Part shown: positions 20,628 through 32,658 of the stretch, one piece after another
Layout of the letters: each line of letters starts with the position of its first letter
How positions within the stretch are numbered: the stretch's first letter is position 1
DNA from: Drosophila persimilis
Taxonomy: Eukaryota > Arthropoda > Insecta > Diptera > Drosophilidae
Reading direction: 5' to 3'
NCBI RefSeq assembly: GCF_003286085.1
Contig: NW_020825294.1
Span: 13,476,501 to 13,540,500, forward strand
Length of the DNA stretch: 64,000 nucleotides
The notes under the pieces: generated by a model
What the model saw: the letters and a program-made list of their open reading frames with translations, nothing else
What the model was told of the DNA's origin: nothing
Databases searched by the model: none
Made by a program: the position numbers and the translations under genes

Positions 20628-21433
20628 TTAAAGGCGTCATTTATAAAGAGTGTAAAGAGTAAGGCCTAGCTAACTGCCTTGTGGTACTCTAGAGGTTTCT
20701 TTAAGAGGTGTATAAATGGAGTTTCTGAAGAGGTCTGTTTCAGATCTTGAACATAGCTAGCTTGACATCTATCTTACGAGATTTCTCGGAAGTTTTCGTG
20801 GAAGAAGGAAGTGGTTTAAAGAGTTGAATGCTTAACTGAAATAGCTGTGAATAACATCTTTTTAAGTTTCATTAAAAGCCTTTTATGATAAAAAAAAAAT
20901 AATAAATAATAAATAATAAATTTGGGTTGTTGATCTTTGCTTTATAACTTCATGATGAGATTGAGATATAAGTGAGAGTACAGAGATTTTGCAACGGATA
21001 ACGAATTACCCTTCTCGCGGAGAGGAATTATAAACAATTCCTTCCAGATCGGGGGGATGCATGAAGAATCCTTACCGCTTCGCTTCTCAATAAAAAAGGG
21101 TAACAAGTCTGACGCAAACAATTATCGAGGTATATCAAAGTTATACACTATTTTTATTATGTTTAAGAATATTTTAATTCCACAAAATAAAAATATGCAA
21201 GTAGAATTTATGGCCCGAACAGTTTAAATAAAAGTCTGAATTCGGGACAAATGGTTTGAAATATAACCAGACTTTTTGTTTACAATGTTCTATATCCCTG
21301 GCATTCGAAAACCAAAAGTACTCAACCTTAATGTCAGAGTTGATCGCTGCAAGCACTTCGGACAGAGATGCGACAGAGGATTTTCGTGGCCCTAGGGGCA
21401 TCAATCGAAATCAGCTGCTGCACATTGAGAGTG
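20628..21433. mobile_element. Rearranged composite of an older CR1 relative
   Basis: Three pieces are joined. 20628-21075 (minus strand) matches the RT region equivalent to copy A ~6225-6740 at low identity. 21083-21185 (plus strand) matches copy A ~6263-6365. 21186-21433 (minus strand) encodes an ORF1 C-terminal fragment with the FSNARDIE motif, parallel to FSYAREIA of copy A. The first two pieces overlap in element coordinates but lie in opposite orientation, so simple 5' inversion does not explain them. A run of AATAAATAATAAATAAT lies at 20893. Confidence 0.7.
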
Positions 21434-21501
21434 ATCGAAGTCGGGGTTTCAGAACAAGAATTAGAGAATCGGCTGACTATGGGCAATCTGGTTTTGGCTT
21501 T

Positions 21502-22277
21502 TTATACCCGATACTCAAAATGAGTATTGGGGTATATTAGATTTGTGGTAAAAGTGTATATGTGTAACGTCCAGAAGGAATCGTTTCCGACCCCATAAAG
21601 TATATATATTCTTGATCAGCATCAATAGCCGAGTCGATTGAGCCATGTCTGTCTGTCCGTCCGTCCGTCTGTCCGTCCGTCCGTCTGTCCGTCCCCTTCA
21701 GCGCCTAATGCTCAAAGACTATAAGAGCTAGAGCAACGATGTTTTGGATCCAGACTTCTGTGATATGTCACTGCTCCAAAAATATTTCAAAACTTTGCCC
21801 CGCCCACTTCCGCCCCCGCAAAGGACGAAAATCTGAGGCAACCACAAATCTCAGAGACTATTAAGGCTAGAGCAACCAAATTTGGTACACACACTTCTTT
21901 AAGATGTCACTATAAAACATATATCTCAGAATTTCGCCCCACCCCCATCCGCCCCCACAAAGGACGAAAATCTGTTGCATCCACAATATTGCAGATTCGA
22001 GAAAACTACGCAGAATCATAGAGAATGACTATATCTATCAGGTTGCTGAATTTGGATCAGATCAGATAATTTTTGTAGCCAAAAGGAACAATTCAATTTG
22101 CATTGGCTACGCAGCGCCCGACGTCACGCTCAGACTGATTTTCTGTCTCTCTCGCACGCATTCTTTGTCGTGTCGTTTAATATTAGCGGCGTCTGCCGGA
22201 GGAGAGCCATACTGACTTAGTATCGGGTATAACTGTAGAGTTGCGGTGTCCGCAGCAACTCACAACGTTCCCCCTCG
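21502..22277 (+). mobile_element. INE-1/DINE-1-like Helitron, copy 3 (internally deleted)
   Basis: The same ends are present, TTATACCCGATACTC and CGTTCCCCCTCG with the 3' hairpin, but the length is only 776 bp. The shortening is due to loss of part of the internal modules after about 21840. The (GTCC/GTCT) run at 21655-21695 is slightly longer than in copies 1 and 2. Confidence 0.88.
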
Positions 22278-24409
22278 TTTTGCTTGGAAATATAATTTTA
22301 AAATTTGTTGTGCAGACTGTTCTGTAATATCACCTGAATCTAGTAAAAATAAGTTACTTAGTCATATTTTTCAATATATTTTTCAATTTTTCCTAGTACA
22401 GTATACAATTTTCAAAGTATTTAATATCATTAACACCAAATAAAACGATGGCTTTAAACAAACTTTTTAGATATACATGGGCCATAAACATACATGTATG
22501 TTCATATGTATGTTTCTTTTAGTACTATTAAAGTTATTTCTTAAGTCATTTTTCATAAATGGTTAGTTTGAAAACTATTTTGTTTTTAAAGGTAATCCAA
22601 CCCAATTCTAATTTACTGTGTATACAAAATTTCATCCGTATATCCAATAGGTTTACTCATAGTAACGATCGGTTTTTACTATTTTTTACAATATGGTTTA
22701 GCTAAGAAAAAATATGAAAATATACCATATTGAATTTTTGTTCAGATAAGAAGATTCAGAAACGTATTGTATTTTCTCACATTTTAAGTTACATAGGAAA
22801 ATAAAGACTTACAGACATGACTATGTTAAATCGGTAATTCGGTAATTCGTGTTGATCAAAACAATACACGTATGTATACTTTATAGGGTCGAATATTTTC
22901 TTCTCTGAGATGCATGAGACCAGGTAACAAACGTTCAAGTGTCTCTTACTTTCACTCACTTTCATTTTTTTTTTTTTACTTTTTACCCTTCTTTACTAAA
23001 AGAATTTGTTTTTAGCTGCACATTTTAATGAATGTAATACATGAAAATGTATTTTTTTCAAGCTAAAACTTACCACTTGAATTGCTGTTAGCTTATGTTA
23101 CTATACGTCTCTATTTAATTAGCGGTATAATAACACAGTAGAAATTAATATTCTTGACAGACATATACATTCTATGTATTTACCATATTAGTCCAGCTCG
23201 TCAGTAATTAATAACAACAATATATTTTATGAGAGGGAAAAACATTTTTCATGCTTATTATAATATTACCGATTATTCTGACAACAAAGCGGTGACTGAA
23301 GTAGCAGCAGCTTTTAAAGGATGGTTTAGCTATATGGTGCGCGTGCCGTGTGCGCAGTTGTTGCGAGCTTTTCGATGATGAACACATACAAACGAATTAA
23401 TTTGTAAGAGCTTTTCCTAACGAGAATAAAAACACATTCGAAAGTTGCATTATTCTTCAATATTGTTGTGCCATTTATAGGAAACACATATAAATATATT
23501 AGGATTTTCACCGGAGAGATCTCGAAAATACAAAAACCAGTATGTGACGCAAATCTCTAGAAATTAAATTTTTTAGACATGTTTTTCGAAGCTAATCGCA
23601 TCAATGATCATTGAAGGAATAAGTAGATGGATTTAGGAAATACATTTTTTAAATTTGTATCTTCGTTTATTGTATCGTATTTTGTTTTATTTAAATGATG
23701 TTTTATATATTATTTTGAATAATTTTGCATTTTCGCCTTCCAAATTAATGTTTTGAAATAATAACCCTGTAAAAAATAGGTTTTTGGTGATTAACAGCCA
23801 TGTTTAGGTTTTCGAACATTTTTGCGAAATCTGTGTGCTCCGGTTTTCGCAGTGTTTTATTCCCAAATTGTTTTGCGATATTTCACTTAATAAAAAAAAA
23901 GAGTTTTTCTTTCTGAAATTGAAATATCGCATTATATGAAACTAAAATAAAACGAAGAATCCGTGAATTAAAAAACAAACGACATCTGTAACCCATGCCA
24001 ACTATTGATATCGATATTGTAAACTTTTAATCGCACGTTTTTTATTATATGTTCTTCTTTCTTGATCGTCGTATATGAATGAATGTGTGTTGGCATATCG
24101 ATACTTGTCGAGGACAAGTATCGTTATATCGAGTACATTGGTATTTCTTATAATACTATCGATGAGTAAATCTTAAACTAATATTCAAATCTTATAAACT
24201 GATATTCATATCTTACAATATTATATTTGATCTGTCAACGGGAACTCACAATTCGTTGTGATTTTGGTTTGAAGTTAAATTTAAGGTTAATTAGAAATAA
24301 ATCTATCGAATATATTAAGATAAATATACGAAAATAAATTTCCAATCGTACAAATATAAACTTTAATCATCAGCTTATATCAGTTTATATTTTTTCCCCG
24401 CATTCCCCT
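22278..24409. other. AT-rich non-coding DNA
   Basis: No gene and no recognised element is seen in this 2.1-kb stretch. It contains a near-perfect palindrome (CGATACTTGT / ACAAGTATCG, 3-bp loop) around 24099-24121, next to ATATCGATAC. It also has T-runs around 22960 and many short ATTT repeats. It may be the largest piece of non-repeat DNA in the window. Confidence 0.5.
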
Positions 24410-24865
24410 TGGTGAGAAATGAGCCTCGTAGTTTTTAATTCAATGTTCATGTATATTGCGATTGAACTATTTACACGCTCATGATTGTAGTACACCGCCT
24501 AAGTAACTATTTTTACGCGCATAGCTGTGTTGTTGTTTTGCTCGTGTCCAAAACATAGCTGTAATGTTCTCACACGCATAGCCAAGCCCGCAGCTGCACA
24601 CGCACACAACGATGTGTACCGTTTGGCATTGGACCGTCGCATCGCCTGATCTTCCAATTCCCTTTTAGCTCGACTTCTTTTCGCGGAGTTGAGTCAGTAG
24701 AAATTTCTAGACGAAACCGCCCGCACGCATACTTTGTACCGCCGCAGAAACGATCCCCCCACTGTTCTTGTAACATACTTGTAAAATAACCACCAATATT
24801 AAATAATCAATAAAATAAATAAGCTCAAGATATAAACGATTATACAGTCCACTAATTCATAACCA
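24410..24865 (+). repeat. 5' LTR of the BEL element
   Basis: It begins TGGTGAGAAATGAG and ends TTCATAACCA, so the ends form a TGGT...ACCA inverted pair. It matches the 3' LTR over its full length with one difference. Confidence 0.95.
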
Positions 24866-24875
24866 TAGGAAATTT

Positions 24876-24892
24876 TGGTCCTTCGAGCCGGA
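24876..24892 (+). other. Primer-binding site of the BEL element
   Basis: TGGTCCTTCGAGCCGGA lies 10 bp after the 5' LTR. It begins with TGG, complementary to a tRNA CCA end, and contains a TTCGA T-loop-like core. I do not assign the tRNA. Confidence 0.7.
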
Positions 24893-24951
24893 TCTCCGCG
24901 TTTGAGTTTATTTATATACATATTGAGTGATACCGTTAACCGCTGTTTGCC

Positions 24952-27160
24952 ATGAAGGCCCTAGTGCATCGTCTAATTCAGCAACGTGGGGCCTGCAAAT
25001 CCCAATTAACTCGCGTGGCTGCGGAGGCTCAAGAGTTTGTACAGTCATGTACTTCTGTGCAAACATTAGAGCACAAGTTGGACCGACTTGTTGCAACTTT
25101 CAACCGCTTTATGGAGCTGTCTGAAGAGCTGGTCCAATATAATGATGAAGATGAATACGTGGATCCGGATTTGGACATCCCCGAATATGAGAAAAGGTTC
25201 TTTAGTGCGTATAGTATCTTCACTGAAGCCATACGTGACCGGAGCAGTCACGAGAATGAGCACGACAACTCAAATCTACTGCTATCGACCACTGTGGAAC
25301 GCTTATTTGAGGGACAAACTCAACTTCTGGATAGGATTCGGGACTCATCGGGAACCACAGAGCTGCAGTTCGAGAAAATACGCATTCCGACGTTTTCGGG
25401 CAGATACGAGGATTGGTGGCAGTTTAGTGACTTGTTCTTAGGCTTAGTCGACAAGAAGAGTAGACTGTCCAAGTGCCAAAAGTTTCATTATTTGAAATCC
25501 TATCTGGATGGTGAAGCGTTGTCTCTGATAAAACATATTCCCGTATCGGATGCCAATTACCAGGACGCATGGGAGAGGCTCGAAAATCGCTACAACAAGA
25601 AGTCACTGATTGCTCGTTCGTTCATTCAAAACTTTCTTTCGTTGCCAACCGCAAAGGGTTCAAACATCGCCGAGTTGCGTAAGATAGTCGACACCGCTGA
25701 CGAAAGTATACGTGGTCTACATGCGCTGAGCTGCGACAGCCGCGATGTGTGGCTAATCCATATCTTGCTCTCAAAGTTAGACCCGGAATGCAAGGAAGCG
25801 TGGGCCACCTCCAGTGAATCGTGCAAGGAAAATGTGACCATAAATGACCTGTTCGGCTTTGTCTTCGCCCGTTGCGATGCACTTGAGTCTTGTCAAGATC
25901 CAAAGCTAATCCAGGATACACACACGGTGCTGAATAAACGTCGTGCAATTTCTCATCATGTGGACGTGCCAAATACGTCTGCTCGTGATTGTGTATATTG
26001 TCACGAGCAACACAGTCTTTATGCGTGCACTCAATTCAAGGCTCTGGATGTTGTGGACCGCCGCAAGTTCGCAAGGGATGGTAATTTGTGCTTCAATTGT
26101 CTAAGCCGATCTCATCAAGTCAAGGAGTGTAATTCCACAAACACGTGCCGTCTGTGTAAGCTGAGGCACCACACTCTTGTTCATCCAGAGGACATACGCT
26201 CTGTCACGGCTTCCGCTGATGTCAATAACTCCGCTGACTCACCCGTCCGCTCGTCCAGTTTCCCTGCTGACGCTGATCCTGCCGTGGTCAGCCATCATAC
26301 ATTGGAGAGGAAATTCGTGGCCAAGAGTCAGGCCATATTGCCAACGATTTTGGCCACTATAGTCGACTCCTGGGGCAACGAGACCACCTGCAGGATACTG
26401 TTGGATACTGGTTCGACTATAACGATGGTCGCCGAATCATTTATTCAACGAATTGGTTTGCCGCGCACCCACGCTCGTATACCAGTGGTTGGTCTAGGCG
26501 CAAATCCTGCTGGGGTTACTAGAGGTCGCGCCACATTCACGCTGCTCTCCCGCACAAGCTCGGCCTCAGTGGTGGCAACAGGTCTGATTATGAACACTTT
26601 AACCTCCTCGATTCCAGCCCAGAGGATCGAGTCTAACACACCGATGTGGAAAAGGATTCGTGATCTACCCTTAGCGGACCCTACATTTGGTAAACCAGGC
26701 GAAATCGACGTGATCTTAGGAGCTGATCAGCTTTGGAACCTTTACACTGGACAACGCAAAGAGTTTGGTTCTGAATATCCTATTGCACTTCATACTAATT
26801 TTGGTTGGGTCATTACAGGCAGCTACCATCTCAGTAGTGATGCTCACAACCACGCACTAGCACATCACGCGCACGAGGATCTGGACACTTTGGTTCGATC
26901 GTTCATGGACATGGAACGAGTTCAACCAAGTGACGCTACCATTGATGCTAGTGATCCCGCTGAGCAACACTTCGTTCATACGCACGCCCGCAGAAACGAT
27001 GGCGTGTACATCGTCCAATACCCGTTCAAGGAATCTGCCCCTCCGATGGGGTCCACACTGCCACAAGCACTACGCCGCTTTTCTTCTCTCGAGCGGAAAT
27101 TTCGAAAATTTCCTGCGCTCAAACAACAGTATGTCGAGTTTATGGAGGATTATATGGGTG
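24952..27160 (+). CDS. gag-pro: BEL gag and protease, with the start of pol
   Basis: The ATG at 24952 is the first in the leader and opens a long frame. The N-terminal half has a coiled-coil-like region and the DUF1759 gag module (IPTFSGRYEDWWQF, about residues 143-300). Three Cys/His knuckles follow near residues 345-405 (CVYCHEQHSLYAC, CFNCLSRSHQVKEC, CRLCKLRHH). An aspartic protease of DUF1758 type has its catalytic motif LLDTGST at 26398-26418. The segment continues into the RT N-terminal region, MDMERVQPSD onwards. The reading frame itself runs on to 27228, but after about 27160 the amino acids no longer match the family and frame 2 takes over, so a deletion there broke the polyprotein. 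It would make capsid and process the polyprotein. Confidence 0.85.
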
Positions 27161-30130
27161 ATTCCTTCTACTACCGTAGAAAACGGTCCCGCCAATCACA
27201 ATTACTTAGCACACCACGCAGTATTTAAACCAGATAGCACCACCACGAAATGCCGAGTTGTATTCGATGGCTCTGGGGAGGACTGCAATGGATCTTCACT
27301 TAATTCACGACTACACATCGGACCACCTATTCAAAGGGATTTACTTGGAGTATGTCCACGTTTCCGTCAGCATCGCTATGTGTTTTGTACGGACATTGAG
27401 AAAATGTTTAGAGGCATCCAACGGATTGTCTGGCGAAAGGAGGAGACTGCTACACTCGATCATTATCGATTGCTGACCGTGACGTATGGTTTAGCGTCTT
27501 CGCCGTTCTTGGCTGTTCGAGTTCTCAAGCAGATCGCGCAAGATCATGCCGATTTGTATCCGAAGGCTGCTGCTGTGCTTGTACGAGACGCGTACGTGGA
27601 AGATATCCCTACTGGTTGCGATAGTATCGACGATCTCATTGCACTCAAAGATGAATTAATTTTGCTATTGAGCCAAGCTCAATTTAAACTTCGAAAATGG
27701 AGTTCAAACTGTTGGTCACTACTCAAATCGCTGCCACAGGACATTTGTGAGTATCCACTTGAAGCCCTAGAGGGAAATAGCCCAACTCAATATGTCAAGG
27801 TTCTTGGAATACGCTGGGACCCGGCTGTGGACGAGCTTTCCTTCAAGTTGACCATTCCCGACGCCACAGGGGTTCTGACAAAACGGATTTTGCTGTCCGA
27901 GCTTGCCAAGATCTACGATCCACTGGGGTTGCTTGCCCCCACAACTGTATTTCTAAAGGTTCTCTTTCAAGATAGTTGGCTGAGCTCGGTCGACTGGAAC
28001 GAACCACTACCCGCGCAGCTATGCGCACGGTGGCAACAGTTTGTAGCTGAAGTTCATTTACTGGAAAGCTGTCGCATACCCCGCTACCTATCCTCGCCAC
28101 TTCAAGCAACGGAGCTGCATGGATTCGCCGATGCGTCATCTCATGCATACGCCGCTGTAATCTACAGTCGCGTGAGAGTCAATAATGACTACGCTGTAAC
28201 ACTGATCGCCGCAAAAACCCGGGTGGCACCCATCAAACCTATCTCCATCCCACGGCTCGAGTTGAATGCCGCCCATCTTCTGTCGAAATTGTTGTCTCTG
28301 GTTAAGCAAACTCTAACTATTCCTATTTCCAGTACTTCGTGTTGGTCAGACTCCGAAATTGTACTACATTGGCTCTCATCACCCCACTGAGATTCTAGAA
28401 GCTTGCCCACGTAGCTGCTGGCAACACATTCGCACTGAGGACAATCCCGCGGACTGTGCATCACGCGGACTTCTACCAAAGGATCTGGTAGAACATCAAC
28501 TGTGGTGGAATGGACCACCGTGGCTTTCCCAATCACATCGCACTTGGCCACCTGCTAAGGCCAAGTTCGCACTGTCGACTGAGGACGCTGAGCGGGTGGA
28601 AGTAAAGGTCAAGCCCCAAGTTAATCTACACATTTCCAATGAAGGAAATGATCTTAACTGTATGATCAACAAAGCTTCCTCCTGGTCACATCTCTTGCGG
28701 ACACTTAGCTATTGCTTTCGGTTCGTACATCGTCTTCGCTGCAAGGACCGCCTGTCATCATTTTTATCGTCATGGGAGCTTCAATATGCCCGCTCTAGGG
28801 TAATCAAACATGTCCAGATGGAGTTCTTCCAAGTGGAGTACAGACAGCTGAGCACTGGACAAGCCCTTTCTCAAAAATCCAAGTTGATTCACTACACTCC
28901 ATTTGTTGACGACCAAGGAATTCTGCGCGTGGGAGGACGAATTGGAAATTCGATGACAACCTATGACGCAAAACATCCCATACTTCTTCCAAAGGAATCA
29001 CCAGTCGCTGTTTTAATAGCTAGATACCAGCACGTCACATCGTTACACGCTGGAGTCGAATTTATGTTTCACACGTTGAGACAGAAGTATTGGATCCTGG
29101 GAGCCCGTAACATAGTCCGCAAAATTGTATTCAACTGCAAGATATGCTTCCTCCAGCGCAAAGGAACGAGTACACAACTCATGGCTGATCTTCCCGCCTT
29201 TCGCGTTCAGCCCACCCGCTGCTTTCTACATTCTGGATTGGATTACGCTGGACCAGTTACCATCAAGACATCAGCAGGTCGGACACCGAAGTTTGGCAAA
29301 GCTTGGTTTGCCATCTTTGTTTGTCTGTCCACCAAAGCAATTCATATCGAGCTCGTCAGTGATTTGACGACTCCTGCATTTATCGCCGCTTTCAAACGTT
29401 TTTGGTCTCGACGTGGCCCTATATCCGACTTGTACTCGGACAATGGCACAACATTCCATGGAGCCAGAAAAGAACTAACGGAGATGCAACGGATAGCTGT
29501 ATCTCAAAGTCAAGACGAGGAAATTGCTAATTTTCTGACGAGTCAGGACATCAACTGGCACTTCATTCCGCCATCTGCCCGCACTTTGGAGGTCTTTGGG
29601 AAACAGGCGTACGATCTATCAAACTCCACCTTCGCCGAGTAATTGGTAGCAGTGCGTTAACCTTCGAGGAATATTCAACAATTTTAACTCAGATTGAAGG
29701 GTTACTCAACTCTCGCCCACTGTGCGCGCCCAGCGATCACAGCTTGGATCCCCTTACCCCCGCTCATTTTCTTACAGGTCAACCTCACATGTCGGTGCCG
29801 GAGCCGTCCTTGTTAGACGTCAACATTAACAGACTGCAGCGTTGGAGACAACTGCAAGCCAAGGTTCAAGGATTCTGGAAACGTTGGAATCTGGAATACC
29901 TTACTTCCTTGCAACCTCGCACGAAATGGCAGCAGGAGTCCAACGACATATCCGTGGACACTCTTGTGGTACTGAAGGAGCCAAATCAACCGCCTAGCAA
30001 GTGGCTGCTTGGGCGAATCACCGAAGTTCATCCTGGCCAAGACGAGAGGGTTCGAGTGGTCACCGTCAAAACCGCCCGAGGAGTGTACAAGAGGCCTATT
30101 ACCAAACTTGCTGTGCTTCCCTTGTTCTGA
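27160..30130 (+). pseudogene. pol: BEL pol: RT, RNase H, integrase, broken by frameshifts
   Basis: Pol continues in frame 2 (27160-28390), then frame 3 (28390-29580), then frame 2 again to the TGA at 30128-30130. RT has TTKCRVVFDGS and FCTDIEKMF (Asp ~27390). The active site at 27593-27604 reads YVED, not YVDD, followed by IPTG instead of the usual ILTG. RNase H has GFADASSHAYAAVIY and IPRLELNAA. A deletion near 28385 removes the link to the next part. The integrase has the zinc finger (HAGVEF...CKICFLQ), Asp 29241 and Asp 29439. A 1-bp deletion near 29580 shifts the frame just before the catalytic Glu at 29600. The C-terminal part (LTPAHFLTGQ, ending KLAVLPLF) is intact. Confidence 0.88.
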
Positions 30131-30153
30131 ACAGTCGTTCAGGGGGGCCGGTA

Positions 30154-30609
30154 TGGTGAGAAATGAGCCTCGTAGTTTTTAATTCAATGTTCATGTATAT
30201 TGCGATTGAACTATTTACACGCTCATGATTGTAGTACACCGCCTAAGTAACTATTTTTACGCGCATAGCTGTGTTGTTGTTTTGCTCGTGTCCAAAACAT
30301 AGCTGTAATGTTCTCACACGCATAGCCAAGCCCGCAGCTGCACACGCACACAACGATGTGTACCGTTTGGCATTGGACCGTCGCATCGCCTGATCTTCCA
30401 ATTCCCTTTTAGCTCGACTTCTTTTCGCGGAGTTGAGTCAGTAGAAATTTCTAGACGAAACCGCCCGCACGCATACTTTGTACCGCCGCAGAAACGATCC
30501 CCCCACTGTTCTTGTAATATACTTGTAAAATAACCACCAATATTAAATAATCAATAAAATAAATAAGCTCAAGATATAAACGATTATACAGTCCACTAAT
30601 TCATAACCA
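30154..30609 (+). repeat. 3' LTR of the BEL element
   Basis: It repeats the 5' LTR with one substitution and follows the polypurine tract AGGGGGGCCGGTA. Confidence 0.95.
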
Positions 30610-31177
30610 CCCATCTTTTCTGAAATCGCAAGCTCATTAGAAACCGGTTTTAGATTGTAAGCAACCGGAGCACGCACTGATAATTAACTCGCAGCTTTTT
30701 GCGATAACCGGAGCATGGCAGTATATTCTTCGATTTGTTAGCCTGTTTCGCGTTATCATTGGCCGTTATGAGATGGTCAATGGTAAAGTCGGTTGAGCTT
30801 TTGGGACAACATCAAAGTGAGACGCAAAAATCCCCGAAATATCGCCGCTGTCTCTGATTTCTACAAGCTGCTTGGTAATGAATTTGAAGCTAAAGCAAAG
30901 CCAAAAGCGGAATGTGCTTGCTCCTGCTCCCAAGTTGAAGAATCTCTACGCTCTACATGTAGAGACATTTAAATCGATGAATTAAACTGCGAGAAATGGA
31001 AGAACAGCAAATCAACCATTTCAAACCAATGGAAAAAATAAAAAAAAGAATAAGCTTAATGTTTTATAATTCTTTTTTACTTAATTAAAAAATTTTACAG
31101 GCAAAAAAAGGCTTCGCAACAAAACCACTTTTTCTGTTGTTTGGAGATTCCGAAATTTGTAACGATTTCAAATTCAA
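30610..31177. other. Non-coding spacer
   Basis: I see no gene or known repeat. AACCGGAGCA-type words occur twice near 30660-30715, and a perfect TCTACATGTAGA palindrome lies near 30950. Confidence 0.4.
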
Positions 31178-32222
31178 ATTTATCTGCTACCTTTTTTCAA
31201 ACAACGTACTCGTCTCATATTTACAGCGCATCCACTCCGTATCCGTACCAGCTACCTCAAGCTAACAGCATTTTTCTGCCCATTTTCGAGGAAAGCGTTG
31301 TTCTGGAAGGTTTGTCATCTATGGACGTATCATTTTCTGTGGGTCCAGATAAGGAACCAAGCTGCATATAAAAAAACTGCGCCCAGTCCCTTTGCAAGCC
31401 CTTGACCTTTCTCTTCAGCCTCTCTTGTCTCCCAGTAATTTGGAATAAGTCCTAAATCCCGAAGCTTCTTGAGTTCCTTTGCAGCTTGATATCTCCGTCG
31501 CAACACGGTTTTTTCAGACATCGTTCAACATGGACTAACCTTCTTCAGTTTTCTAACCTAATTTACCGTGGTTTCTAAAGTGTTTTGCAGACGGATGTAG
31601 TTTTTACGAACTTCAAGGAATTCGATTATGTGAACCATGCTCTTCTTATTCACAAGCTCGAGGGTTCCCAACGAATCTTCTAGATAGGATTTTGTCCTAT
31701 CTTTCTAACCGTACTCAACATGTTTTGTTTTCTAACGTGTTTTCAAATACTGCTAATGTTACTTCAGGTGTGCCACAGGGAAGTCATCTGGGCCCGCTTC
31801 TGTTATTTTATTTGTGAATGACTTTCCTCAAGTTATAACATAGTCTACAACACTAATGTATGCTGATAATGATGTTAAAATCTGTCTGTCTTACTCTGAT
31901 TGGTATTTGCACACCTTCAACTGGATCTAAGTAAACTACTATTGTGGTGTTCAACTAATCTTCTTTTTCTGAACCTTTCCAAATGCAAACTTATGACATT
32001 TTACCGTCGCGCTCCATATTTTGTCTCATATGTTCTAGGAAATCATGTCCTCGAGCGAATTTCGAGTTCAAATGACCTCGGAGCCCTTTTTGGTCATAAG
32101 ATGTAACTGTAAATAAAGCTGTGGGTGTTTTAGCGTTCATCAAGCGTTGGTCCAAGGTGTTTGACGACCCGTACGTTACGAAACAACTGTATATCTCGCT
32201 AGTAAGTCCTATATTGGAGTAT
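31178..32222 (+). pseudogene. Old CR1 LINE fragment, ORF2 RT region
   Basis: The translation follows copy A ORF2 from FFQTTYS (31190) and VGPDKEP (31338) through a degraded TNFKEFDYVNH, VPQGSHLGP (about 31770) and YADN-type active-site remnant (31860) to the end near 32222. Frameshifts and stops are frequent. About 80 bp at 31443-31523 have no match to CR1 and replace about 170 bp of the element. This belongs to a relative older than copies A-D. Confidence 0.8.
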
Positions 32223-32658
32223 ATAATTTAATAAATAAAATAAAATAAAATAATTGTTCAAACGATAGGAAGAACAAGGCTTTAATATTTATAAAATCGA
32301 ACAAATGTGACCGAAACGCAAGAATAACTAAATTTTGTGTATCTCATAGGCCCCTATACTTATCGTTATTAAAAAAAATTTAGTTTCTTTCGTCCATTTT
32401 CCTATCGTTTTCTATAATTTTTTTGATTACCACTGGCTGGCAAAAACCCTCTAGCTGAACCCTCTACGAGGGTGCCGGCTGGGTAATGAACACTGCATTA
32501 TCCTGGGCGAGGATAATGCACTGTCGCTTCCGCTACCCCGATCTAAAGTCGGGGTACTGAACCAATGCCATGGCTAGATGTGCCTGGCGGCCAGGCATAA
32601 AACGCTAGGGGGTGGTCCCCCTGAAAAACATTAACCGGTATGGACCTTCGGGCAAAAT

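Larger units (their letters stand above)
24410..30609 (+). mobile_element. Complete BEL/Pao LTR retrotransposon, young but defective
   Basis: Two LTRs of 456 bp differ at a single site (24774 C versus 30518 T). Between them lie a primer-binding site, gag, protease, RT, RNase H, integrase and a polypurine tract (AGGGGGGCCG). The order protease-RT-RNase H-integrase with DUF1759/DUF1758-like gag and protease modules is diagnostic of BEL/Pao. Flanks CCCCT and CCCAT agree at 4 of 5 positions, so the target duplication is imperfect. Three frame breaks and an altered RT site make the copy non-autonomous. Confidence 0.93.
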
